Assembly (NCBI GenBank): GCA_020861205.1
Contig: JAJBSY010000174.1
Span: 1-8,826 of the forward strand
Source: Deltaproteobacteria bacterium
GTDB lineage: Bacteria > Desulfobacterota > Desulfovibrionia > Desulfovibrionales > Desulfovibrionaceae
Direction of reading: 5' to 3'
DNA: 8,826 nt
Position numbers and translations under genes: made by a program. Positions 1-4,520 of this stretch are shown here, piece after piece (position 1 is the first letter of the stretch; the number at the start of each line of letters is the position of its first letter). The notes under the pieces were generated by a model that was not told the origin of the DNA, made no database searches, and saw only the letters and a list, made by a program, of their open reading frames with translations.

Positions 1-73
1 GGTTCGCCTGGTACTTCATGGACGTGGCCTTTTCCGACACCAGGGGCCGGAGAATGATTTGCGAGTAATCCAT
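1..73 (-). CDS. rplW: Ribosomal protein L23 (uL23), partial (N-terminus only)
   Basis: The first 24 codons are present and the gene continues past the left edge. The visible peptide begins MDYSQIILRPLVSEKATSM, which has the family's N-terminal pattern (I-L-RP-L-V-SEK-A/T). L23 is a 50S protein at the mouth of the peptide exit tunnel, where trigger factor and SRP dock. The ATG lies 9 bases after the rplD stop. An AGAGG Shine-Dalgarno overlaps that stop codon, so translation is probably coupled to rplD. The order S10-L3-L4-L23 is the standard S10 operon order and supports the call despite the short fragment. Confidence 0.93.
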   Translation of the reverse strand, partial: MDYSQIILRPLVSEKATSMKYQAN

Positions 74-82
74 GACCAACCT

Positions 83-703
83 CTACTTAAGCCGCGCCGT
101 CAAGGGCTCGACCGCGCCCTCGAGGAGGACGAGCTGGGGGTGCACAAGGATGGTGTACACGTTGAGCTGTTCCGGGGTCGCCACGGTGATGCCGGGGATG
201 TTCCGTGCGGAACGTTCCAGGGCCTCGTCGTTCGCGGGAATGACCACCAGGGCCTTTTTCAGCTCAAGCGCTTTGGCCACGGAGGCGAAGTGTTTCGTCT
301 TCGCTTCCGGCAGCTCGATGGACTTCACCACCATGATGTTCCGGTCGAACTGGCGGGCGGAAAGAGCCATTTTCATGGCGAGGGCGCGCACCTTCTTGTT
401 GACCTTGAACGAATAGTCGCGCGGATGGGGCCCGAAGGTCACCGCGCCCCCGGTCCAGACGGGGGAAATGTTGGAACCGGCGCGCGCGCGGCCGGTGCCT
501 TTCTGGCGCCAGGGCTTGGCGCCGCCGCCCTTCATCATGGAACGGGTCAGGGTGGAGTGCGTTCCGGCGCGCCCCGCCGCGCGGATGGACCGCACAACCA
601 GGTTCAGGATCTCGGGGCGGACCGGCACTTCAAACACTTCGGGGGCCAGGGTCACTTCCCCGGCTTCCTGCTTCGCTTGATCGTATATTTTCACAACAGC
701 CAT
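83..703 (-). CDS. rplD: Ribosomal protein L4 (uL4)
   Basis: A 206-residue protein, normal length for bacterial L4. The diagnostic loop is intact at about residues 44-78: RAGTHSTLTR, then GGGAKPWRQKGTGRARAGS. This basic extended loop reaches into the peptide exit tunnel next to L22. The C-terminal half forms the globular domain. L4 is an early 50S assembly protein. In Gammaproteobacteria it also represses its own operon by binding the S10 leader; whether that happens here is unknown, but the operon's leader carries a terminator (see 1745-1777). The ATG has an AAGGGG Shine-Dalgarno and lies 10 bases after the rplC stop. No frameshift or missing core motif is seen. Confidence 0.98.
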   Translation of the reverse strand: MAVVKIYDQAKQEAGEVTLAPEVFEVPVRPEILNLVVRSIRAAGRAGTHSTLTRSMMKGGGAKPWRQKGTGRARAGSNISPVWTGGAVTFGPHPRDYSFKVNKKVRALAMKMALSARQFDRNIMVVKSIELPEAKTKHFASVAKALELKKALVVIPANDEALERSARNIPGITVATPEQLNVYTILVHPQLVLLEGAVEPLTARLK

Positions 704-713
704 GTCGGACCCC

Positions 714-1343
714 TTAGTACTTACGAACCATGACCAGGCCGTTCACGGGACCGGGAACGGGCCCCTTGACCAGGATCAGATTGTCTTCGGGCCGGACGTC
801 GACGATCATGATGCTCTGCGCGGTAACGTTGCGAGCGCCCATGTGGCCGGCCATTTTCTTGTTCTTGAAAACCTTGCCGGGCTCGGTGTTGTTCCCGATG
901 CCGCCGGCGGAACGGTGCGTCTTTTCGGTGCCGTGGGTGGCGGACTCGCCCGCGAAGTTCCAGCGCTTCATGGCGCCGGCGTAGCCTTTGCCGATGCTCT
1001 TGCCGGAGATTTTCACGAATTCGCCCGGTTCGAACATGGCGACGGTAAGCGCCTCGCCTACCGACTGTTCCGCCGGAGCGTCAAGGCGTATCTCGCGCAG
1101 CACGCGGAACTTGCCTTCCCCGGCCTTGGCGAGGTGGCCGATCTGCGGCTTGGTGAGGTGCTTGTCCTTCGCATCGACATAGCCGATCTGGATGGCGTCG
1201 TAGCCGTCCTTTTCAGCGCCCTTAACCTGCACGACGGGGCACGGTCCGGCCTGAATCGCGGTCACGGCAACGGACGCGCCATCGCCCGTGAACACACGGA
1301 GCATGCCGAGCTTGCGGCCCAAAATTCCAAGATTAGAAGCCAT
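714..1343 (-). CDS. rplC: Ribosomal protein L3 (uL3)
   Basis: A 209-residue protein of usual length. It opens with [17 protein letters not shown], the typical N-terminus, and near residues 137-168 carries [16 protein letters not shown] followed by [16 protein letters not shown]. That is the L3 signature and the long loop that reaches toward the peptidyl transferase centre. L3 binds 23S rRNA and starts 50S assembly. The start ATG has a GGAG Shine-Dalgarno about 8 bases upstream and follows the rpsJ stop by 12 bases, so the genes form one transcript. The long plus-strand open frames across this gene are antisense shadows. Confidence 0.98.
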   Translation of the reverse strand: MASNLGILGRKLGMLRVFTGDGASVAVTAIQAGPCPVVQVKGAEKDGYDAIQIGYVDAKDKHLTKPQIGHLAKAGEGKFRVLREIRLDAPAEQSVGEALTVAMFEPGEFVKISGKSIGKGYAGAMKRWNFAGESATHGTEKTHRSAGGIGNNTEPGKVFKNKKMAGHMGARNVTAQSIMIVDVRPEDNLILVKGPVPGPVNGLVMVRKY

Positions 1344-1355
1344 GACTCACGCTCC

Positions 1356-1673
1356 CTACAGTTTGATTTCAACGTCAACACCGGCAGGCAGGGAGAGCTT
1401 GCCAAGGGCGTCCACGGTTTGCTGGGTCGGCTCAAGTATATCCATCAGCCGCTTGTGAATACGCATTTCGAACTGTTCACGCGACTTTTTGTCGACGTGA
1501 ACCGAGCGGTTCACCGTATACTTATGGATGTTGGTGGGCAGGGGGATGGGCCCCGCGATGCCCGCGCCGGTGTTCTTCGCCGTATCCACGATTTCGGCCA
1601 CAGCCTTATCCAGGATGCGGTAATCGTAAGCCTTGAGCTTGATTCTGATACGATCACTGCTGACAGTTGTCAT
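1356..1673 (-). CDS. rpsJ: Ribosomal protein S10 (uS10/NusE)
   Basis: A 105-residue protein, the normal S10 length, beginning [19 protein letters not shown]. The family signature [12 protein letters not shown] is followed by [17 protein letters not shown] and [20 protein letters not shown]10 sits in the 30S head and, as NusE, pairs with NusB in transcription antitermination. The frame is open upstream to 1742, but the start at 1673 is preferred. It has a GGAG Shine-Dalgarno 9 bases upstream and gives the family's length, whereas the upstream extension shows no S10 similarity and lies in the hairpin-rich leader. It is the first gene of the operon. No str-operon gene (rpsL, rpsG, fusA, tuf) lies directly upstream. 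Confidence 0.97.
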   Translation of the reverse strand: MTTVSSDRIRIKLKAYDYRILDKAVAEIVDTAKNTGAGIAGPIPLPTNIHKYTVNRSVHVDKKSREQFEMRIHKRLMDILEPTQQTVDALGKLSLPAGVDVEIKL

Positions 1674-1703
1674 TGTTGCATACTCCATTCTCAGGAAAAC
1701 ATC

Positions 1704-1717
1704 CCGGCCTGGGCCGG
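1704..1717 (-). other. GC hairpin just upstream of the rpsJ ribosome binding site
   Basis: CCGGCC and GGCCGG form an inverted repeat about 30 bases upstream of the rpsJ start. In minus-strand RNA it is followed a few bases later by TTTT. With a 2-base loop the full stem would have to open at its tip, leaving CCGG pairs around six bases. It could be a secondary terminator or part of leader control of rpsJ translation. The role is inferred. Confidence 0.35.
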
Positions 1718-1744
1718 AGCCTCGTTCAAGCACCTGATGCACAA

Positions 1745-1777
1745 AACGACAAAAGCCGCCTTCTGAGGGGCGGCGGC
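1745..1777 (-). terminator. Intrinsic terminator/attenuator in the rpsJ leader
   Basis: Read on the minus strand, GCCGCC (1774-1769), an 8-base loop CCTCAGAA and GGCGGC (1760-1755) form a 6-bp GC stem. It is followed at once by TTTTGTCGTTTTG. A second GCCGCC register (1777-1772) could pair with the same 3' arm. The plus strand has no T-run after the stem, so the signal is directional. It lies about 75 bases before the rpsJ start. No minus-strand gene is visible for about 1 kb upstream, so the simplest reading is an attenuator in the S10 operon leader. Confidence 0.7.
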
Positions 1778-2135
1778 AATCTTCGTTATTCTTATTGGAA
1801 AGCTGCGGACCATGCCGGCTGTATCAGCTTTCACCGCGAATGCGAAGAGTACCAAGCGTTGTCGCCGGCCTGGCCCCGGTCGAAATGACCGGTCAGGTGG
1901 TGCGGCGTTACCGGGGATTGCGCTTACCGCAATAGCCCTGGTATGCTCTACGCCTTACAGCCTTGCAACGAAGGCTGGAACGGCAAGACATTTTCACGGC
2001 ATTGTAACGCCTGCAAATGTCAAACCTGGTTGGCTTGTGTACAACCAGGCGCATCAGGACGGGCTCGACCCGCCCTTCCCCTGGCGCGACAGGGGGAAAT
2101 TTCCACGCCGAACCTGAATCCGGACGCGAAACGGG

Positions 2136-2181
2136 AAAATACACAGACAGCCGCGAGCGGTCAAGCGATTTTTTTATTTTT
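2136..2181 (-). promoter_or_regulatory. Sigma70-type promoter with UP element for the S10 operon
   Basis: On the minus strand, -35 TTGACC (2164-2159) and -10 TATTTT (2141-2136) are separated by exactly 17 bases. Directly upstream is a 14-base pure A/T tract (2181-2168), the composition of an UP element as found at strong rRNA and ribosomal protein promoters. The predicted start is near 2129. It is the best minus-strand promoter I could find upstream of rpsJ, but promoter matches by eye are never decisive. Confidence 0.55.
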
Positions 2182-2319
2182 GACCGCAACCGCTCCTTCC
2201 GGGAGCGCACCTTCGCAAACGCGCCCATCCGTGATTACCCGCTTCCGGCGGCATTTCCGGGAGCGGCAAGGTGTAACGGATGCGCTTCATAAACGAGTGC
2301 CCGTCTTTATTATTCGCGG

Positions 2320-2352
2320 AAAAAGCTCGCCGGGTTTTCTCGATCCGGCGAG
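2320..2352 (-). terminator. Intrinsic terminator, minus strand
   Basis: CTCGCCGG and CCGGCGAG form a perfect 8-bp stem around an 11-base loop, followed on the minus strand by CTTTTTCC. The plus strand has no T-run after the stem. A second perfect hairpin, CCGTGC/GCACGG (2379-2362), comes just before it in the same direction. No protein gene ends here on the minus strand, so it probably ends a short non-coding transcript from the AT-rich stretch to the right, or it insulates the S10 promoter from readthrough. Confidence 0.65.
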
Positions 2353-2516
2353 AACCGGCAACCGTGCAACATCGCACGGATGACGCCTCCGAGGTTTTTA
2401 AAAAAAATCAATTTTGATACACCATTACAAAGAGAGTCTTCGCACCATTTGCGGCATACCGCGCAAGATTCGCGCATGTTTTATAAAAAACAAGGCAAGC
2501 GTTATATTTCCGGCAC
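2320..2516 (-). ncRNA. Candidate small RNA upstream of the S10 promoter, divergent to mucR
   Basis: A plausible minus-strand promoter (-35 TTGGCT at 2550-2545, 16-base spacer, -10 TATAGT at 2528-2523) would start a transcript near 2516. The terminator at 2352-2320 would end it, giving about 197 bases with two stable 3' hairpins. No long protein is encoded. A 20-codon ATG frame (from 2373) and a GTG frame behind a GGAGG (from 2377) overlap the 3' part, but neither resembles a known protein. It does not match 6S, SRP RNA or tmRNA motifs that I know. The existence of the RNA is an inference from promoter plus terminator. Confidence 0.3.
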
Positions 2517-2788
2517 ACAAATACTATAAAGGGAGCGGCCTGAAAGCCAATAATCCATCATTACCGGTAGATAAAAACACTATTTACACCGAATTGCTCT
2601 GTCTTGATACTCCTTCACACTACAGTTTTCAAAGATAAATAAAAAAACAACTGGATATTTCTTTCCCTTTTGGGCTATTATTGATCATACAATGAGCCTT
2701 AGCTGACACCAGCATTGTAATTCGGAATGATTACTTGTTACATTCCTGAGCGAGAGTAACTTTCTCCGATGGTTACAAAGGAAGGGCA
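2390..2788. other. AT-rich upstream region of the mucR-like gene
   Basis: This ~400-base stretch is clearly richer in A and T than the rest of the window, with A-runs at 2400-2407 and 2640-2647. No convincing gene is present; the 74-codon TTG frame at 2414-2638 has no Shine-Dalgarno. Possible plus-strand promoters include TTTACA-17-GATACT (2583-2611), a TACAAT hexamer at 2688-2693, and TTGTAA-18-TACATT (2715-2744). I cannot choose among them. MucR/Ros proteins bind AT-rich DNA and repress their own genes in Alphaproteobacteria, so this may be the regulator's own control region (inference). Confidence 0.45.
2724..2746. promoter_or_regulatory. Inverted repeat upstream of mucR-like gene, possible operator
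   Basis: GGAATG and CATTCC are perfect inverted half-sites separated by 11 bases, centred about 54 bases before the start codon. They overlap the candidate TTGTAA/TACATT promoter. A position inside a likely promoter fits an operator, possibly for autoregulation. A 6-base inverted repeat can also arise by chance. Confidence 0.3.
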
Positions 2789-3202
2789 ATGGAAGATCAT
2801 ATTGTAATGGCTCTCGAGATAGTTAAAGCCCAGGCCGGATTTCGCAGCATGGCGGCGGAAGAGATATGCGCCATGGTGCGCAGCGTCTCCGAGACCATCA
2901 AGAAGCTGCTGAGCGATGGTAAAGACATGGACTCCCTGCATCTTGAACGAGCCGCCGTTGACAGAGCCCCGAAAGATAACTCCATCATCTGCCTGGAGTG
3001 CCTCAAGCCGTTCAAGATGCTGACGCACAAGCACATGGCGACCCACGGGCTGACCCCGGACGAATACCGCGCCAAATGGGGGTACGCCAAGGATGCTCCC
3101 CTCGTGTGCAAATCATTGCAACGGCTGCGCCGTAAAAAAATGAAAGACATCAAACTCTGGGAAAAACGCCGCAAACCGCTGCCCGAGTCCGCAGCGTCCT
3201 GA
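2789..3202 (+). CDS. MucR/Ros-family zinc-finger transcriptional regulator
   Basis: A 137-residue protein of typical MucR/Ros length. Residues 1-60 are an alpha-helical, likely oligomerising region. The zinc finger is ICLECLKPFKMLTHKHMATH (67-86), followed by the hallmark LTPDEYRAKWG (88-98) and a strongly basic tail (SLQRLRRKKMKDIKLWEKRRK). Probable zinc ligands are C68, C71, H82 and H86. Compared with Ros (Cys-X2-Cys-X9-His-X4-His), the first His is one place later and K81 occupies the usual site, with H80 as an alternative. MucR proteins bind AT-rich DNA and control surface, motility and virulence functions in Alphaproteobacteria. The start has a strong AAGGAAGG Shine-Dalgarno. The gene is monocistronic, between an AT-rich region and a terminator. 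Target genes are unknown. Confidence 0.9.
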   Translation: MEDHIVMALEIVKAQAGFRSMAAEEICAMVRSVSETIKKLLSDGKDMDSLHLERAAVDRAPKDNSIICLECLKPFKMLTHKHMATHGLTPDEYRAKWGYAKDAPLVCKSLQRLRRKKMKDIKLWEKRRKPLPESAAS

Positions 3203-3225
3203 CCAAGGAGCGGTAGGCAGCCGCA

Positions 3226-3258
3226 AAGTCCGCCGGTTTCCGGCGGACTTGTTTCTTT
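3226..3258 (+). terminator. Strong intrinsic terminator after the mucR-like gene
   Basis: AAGTCCGCCGG and CCGGCGGACTT form an 11-bp perfect stem around TTT (in practice 10 bp around 5 bases), followed by GTTTCTTTCC. It begins 23 bases after the stop codon and isolates the regulator from everything downstream. Confidence 0.88.
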
Positions 3259-3435
3259 CCGGCGATCACATCCATGAGCGGCGCGCTTGCCATTTATGCG
3301 CGCGCCACCCGGACCGGTACCGGTCCCGCAAAGGCTCCCTATCCGTCCAAAGAGACAGTTACCTGCTGGGCCATGGCTGGAAGCGTTCAAAAGCTCGGCC
3401 GGAGTAATTTTCCACCATAAAAAGGCATGCTCAAT
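3259..3435. other. Non-coding stretch with a GC hairpin and a 16-bp palindrome
   Basis: No gene is supported here. A 7-bp hairpin GGCGCGC/GCGCGCC lies at 3280-3306 with a 13-base loop. Five bases further is the perfect 16-bp palindrome GGACCGGTACCGGTCC (3311-3326). A 48-codon ATG frame (3274-3420) lacks a Shine-Dalgarno and is not recognised. The palindrome could be a dimeric-protein site or a remnant of a mobile sequence; nothing in the sequence decides. Confidence 0.4.
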
Positions 3436-3523
3436 GTGACTTCAGCCAGGAAGGCGCGATACGCGGGAGCGAAGCGCTCGGGATATCCATGCGCTTCGCA
3501 TGGGAAGAGCCTGATGCAATATC
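3436..3523 (+). repeat. Diverged dispersed repeat, copy A
   Basis: This ~88-base segment aligns with 3779-3862 in the same orientation. Shared blocks come in the same order: GTGACTTCA, AGGAAGGCG, GGAGCGAAG, GGATAT, GCTTCGC, GCC and AATATC. By eye about 60 positions match once small gaps are allowed. Both copies keep a GCGAAG...CTTCGC inverted repeat. In this copy it is the 8-bp GCGAAGCG/CGCTTCGC (3469-3499), and a rival hairpin CCATGCG-CTT-CGCATGG lies at 3487-3503. It resembles a short structured repeat (REP/MITE-like); I do not recognise a named family. Confidence 0.6.
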
Positions 3524-3537
3524 AAGCTACGTGCGTC

Positions 3538-3567
3538 AAAAAAAGAACCTCCCGTGACCGGAAGGTT
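3538..3567 (-). terminator. Terminator of tRNA-Leu (probably bidirectional)
   Basis: On the minus strand AACCT (3567-3563) pairs with AGGTT (3550-3546). An inner CCG/CGG pair lies across one mismatch, and the stem is followed by CTTTTTTT. It begins 11 bases after the encoded CCA of the tRNA, the expected place for its terminator. The plus strand also has a T-run after the stem, so transcription from the left would stop here too. Confidence 0.8.
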
Positions 3568-3577
3568 TTTTCTTGCA

Positions 3578-3664
3578 TGGTGCGCTAGGCGGGACTCGAA
3601 CCCGCACAGCCTTGCGGCCACAAGGCCCTCAACCTTGCGTGTCTACCAATTCCACCACCAGCGC
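3578..3664 (-). tRNA. tRNA-Leu (anticodon GAG)
   Basis: An 87-base class II tRNA. The acceptor stem GCGCTGG pairs with CTAGCGC (one G-U), followed by discriminator A and an encoded CCA. The anticodon arm is CAAGG-TTGAGGG-CCTTG, giving anticodon GAG (at 3630-3628), which reads CUC and CUU leucine codons. A long variable arm, typical of leucine tRNAs, follows. The T arm is GCGGG-TTCGAGT-CCCGC. All arms fold without defects, so the gene looks functional. It is a single gene with its own promoter and terminator, and it lies between the two copies of the dispersed repeat. Confidence 0.97.
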
Positions 3665-3676
3665 GTGTGAAGACGG

Positions 3677-3705
3677 GTTATATACGTTCCCACACCCCTT
3701 GGCAA
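3677..3705 (-). promoter_or_regulatory. Promoter of tRNA-Leu
   Basis: On the minus strand, -35 TTGCCA (3705-3700) and -10 TATAAC (3682-3677) are spaced by 17 bases. The -10 ends 13 bases before the mature 5' end, leaving a short leader. An A/T-rich tract at about 3719-3737 lies further upstream, as expected for a strong stable-RNA promoter. Confidence 0.7.
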
Positions 3706-3778
3706 GAGGCGACCGGGATTTGATACAAATTATTTTCGGTCCGCTCTATCCTGTCCGCACCCCGGGGAGTGCCGCAAG

Positions 3779-3862
3779 GTGACTTCAAACAAGGAAGGCG
3801 AGTCCGCGCGGAGCGAAGAGCAGTTTGGATATACGTGGGCTTCGCCGGAACGCCCAAAATAT
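3779..3862 (+). repeat. Diverged dispersed repeat, copy B
   Basis: The second copy of the repeat at 3436-3523, same orientation, about 340 bases downstream, with the tRNA-Leu unit between them. GCGAAG (3813-3818) and CTTCGC (3840-3845) keep the inverted repeat, and TGGGC/GCCCA (3836-3856) forms another small hairpin. The spacer bases differ from copy A while the stem-forming blocks are kept, which suggests selection for structure or a shared mobile origin. It ends just before the promoter at 3898. Confidence 0.6.
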
Positions 3863-3897
3863 CCGGCAAATTGCGGCGCTCCCAATCCCGCGCGGCC

Positions 3898-3926
3898 TTG
3901 CACCCGCGTTCCCGACAGGATATGAT
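3898..3926 (+). promoter_or_regulatory. Sigma70-type promoter for the four-gene plus-strand cluster
   Basis: TTGCAC (3898-3903) and TATGAT (3921-3926) are spaced by exactly 17 bases; the -10 has one mismatch to consensus. The predicted start near 3933 leaves about 22 bases to the ATG at 3955, which has GAGG 8 bases upstream. This supports 3955 over earlier in-frame ATG codons, which would overlap the promoter and the repeat. Confidence 0.65.
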
Positions 3927-3954
3927 GCCTCGTCATGTAATCGAGGATGAGCGC

Positions 3955-4425
3955 ATGTCTGAACCAACAGCCTCCTTGCCGGAATGGAAACGCTTGCTGC
4001 GAGAAAGCCGCGACGCGGGCGTTACCCCGGAACGCGCGGCTTCGGCTGATTCGCCCGCCGGCACCCTCGGTGCTCTCTGCGATCTGGCACGGTTTCCGGA
4101 AATCCATACCCGGAGTTTCCGCCGGGGAATGGTCTTGTGCGCCGTCGGCGAATCGGACCTGACGGCCGCCCTGCTCTGGCGCGGGCGCATATTCGGGATA
4201 TACCGGCACAGCGTGGCCATCCGCGGTGTGGAAGGCGTCCTTGAGGACCTCAAGGAGTTCCGCCTGGGCTGGCTGCCCGATGAAGCCGTCAGGGAAACCG
4301 GCGGCGAAGGGACGGCTTTCGCCGAACTGCCGCCCGAGGCGGAAGGCTTTCCCGTTGCCTGCTTTACCGGCCGGGACGCCGGATTGTTCGCGGGGCACGG
4401 AAAAATTTACGGCGAGGCGCGATAA
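3955..4425 (+). CDS. Half-length protein resembling the C-terminal part of DUF1786
   Basis: A 156-residue protein. Residues ~40-155 follow the layout I recall for the C-terminal half of DUF1786 (annotated 'pyruvate formate-lyase activating enzyme-like'): AGTLGALCDL, then VLCAVGESDLTAALLWRGRIFGIYRHS, FRLGWLPDEAV, TGGEG, and FPVACFTGRDAGLFAG. Full-length members are about 340 residues, so an N-terminal half is missing; upstream is only a promoter and the repeat. Family His positions appear changed (YRHS for EHHT, GGEG for GGHG). The stop may come early: the -1 frame after 4416 reads GAIMLLREAA, resembling the usual GDMMLTG ending. It may be a decayed gene or a reduced version. No activity is assigned. 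It lies 95 bases before the ligase gene and probably shares its transcript. Confidence 0.55.
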   Translation: MSEPTASLPEWKRLLRESRDAGVTPERAASADSPAGTLGALCDLARFPEIHTRSFRRGMVLCAVGESDLTAALLWRGRIFGIYRHSVAIRGVEGVLEDLKEFRLGWLPDEAVRETGGEGTAFAELPPEAEGFPVACFTGRDAGLFAGHGKIYGEAR

Positions 4426-4520
4426 TGCTGTTGCGGGAAGCCGCATGACCCTGTACAAAAAAACCGCGCCGCCTCGCGGGGCATACACACGACGGAACCG
4501 ACGGATACGGGGAGTAAGGG

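Larger units (their letters stand above)
1674..2129 (-). promoter_or_regulatory. Putative long structured 5' leader of the S10 operon
   Basis: About 456 bases lie between the probable transcription start (~2129) and rpsJ, with no convincing gene. In transcript order the stretch holds these perfect or near-perfect hairpins: 2095-2078 (CCCCTG/CAGGGG, extended by GGAA/TTCC around a bulge), 2049-2025 (8-bp CCTGGTTG/CAACCAGG), 1977-1958 (7-bp CAGCCTT/AAGGCTG), 1933-1917 (6-bp ATTGCG/CGCAAT) and 1892-1876 (6-bp CCGGTC/GACCGG). The terminator at 1777-1745 follows. Leaders that combine structure with a terminator are the known basis of L4 autoregulation of S10 operons in Gammaproteobacteria. That the same logic applies here is an inference. 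I found no tmRNA or RNase P signature motifs in it. Confidence 0.5.

Noticed and set aside
1674..1742. N-terminally extended rpsJ start at 1742
   Set aside because: The start at 1673 has a GGAG Shine-Dalgarno and gives normal S10 length. The extension has no S10 similarity and overlaps leader structure.
59..1766. Long plus-strand open frames (224 and 354 codons) across the ribosomal protein genes
   Set aside because: They lie antisense to rplD, rplC and rpsJ, which are certain. Their His/Gly/Asp-rich composition is typical of GC-rich shadow frames.
2061..2076. CGGG-CTCGA-CCCG resembling a tRNA T-arm
   Set aside because: Loop and stem lengths are wrong and no acceptor or anticodon arms surround it.
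1745..2129. Leader as RNase P RNA or tmRNA (length ~350-400 would fit)
   Set aside because: No GAGGAAAGTCC or AGACAGAA-CCGGCTTA motif for RNase P, and no tRNA-like ends with a GGTTCGA...CCA for tmRNA.
1908..2228. 106-codon minus-strand frame in the rpsJ leader
   Set aside because: Arg/Ser/Cys-rich composition without a recognisable motif; it runs through several hairpins and across the candidate promoter.
2174..2377. 67-codon minus-strand GTG frame with a GGAGG upstream
   Set aside because: Not recognised, Arg/Cys-rich, and it reads through the terminator hairpin at 2352-2326; more likely overlapping a non-coding RNA.
2414..2638. 74-codon plus-strand TTG frame in the AT-rich region
   Set aside because: No Shine-Dalgarno, unusual start and no recognisable motif.
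3274..3420. 48-codon ATG frame containing the 16-bp palindrome
   Set aside because: No Shine-Dalgarno and no recognisable similarity; the palindrome explains part of its sequence.
3769..3954. Longer start for the DUF1786-like gene at 3769
   Set aside because: The extension is the repeat copy B and the promoter region. The ATG at 3955 has a Shine-Dalgarno and follows a 17-spaced promoter.
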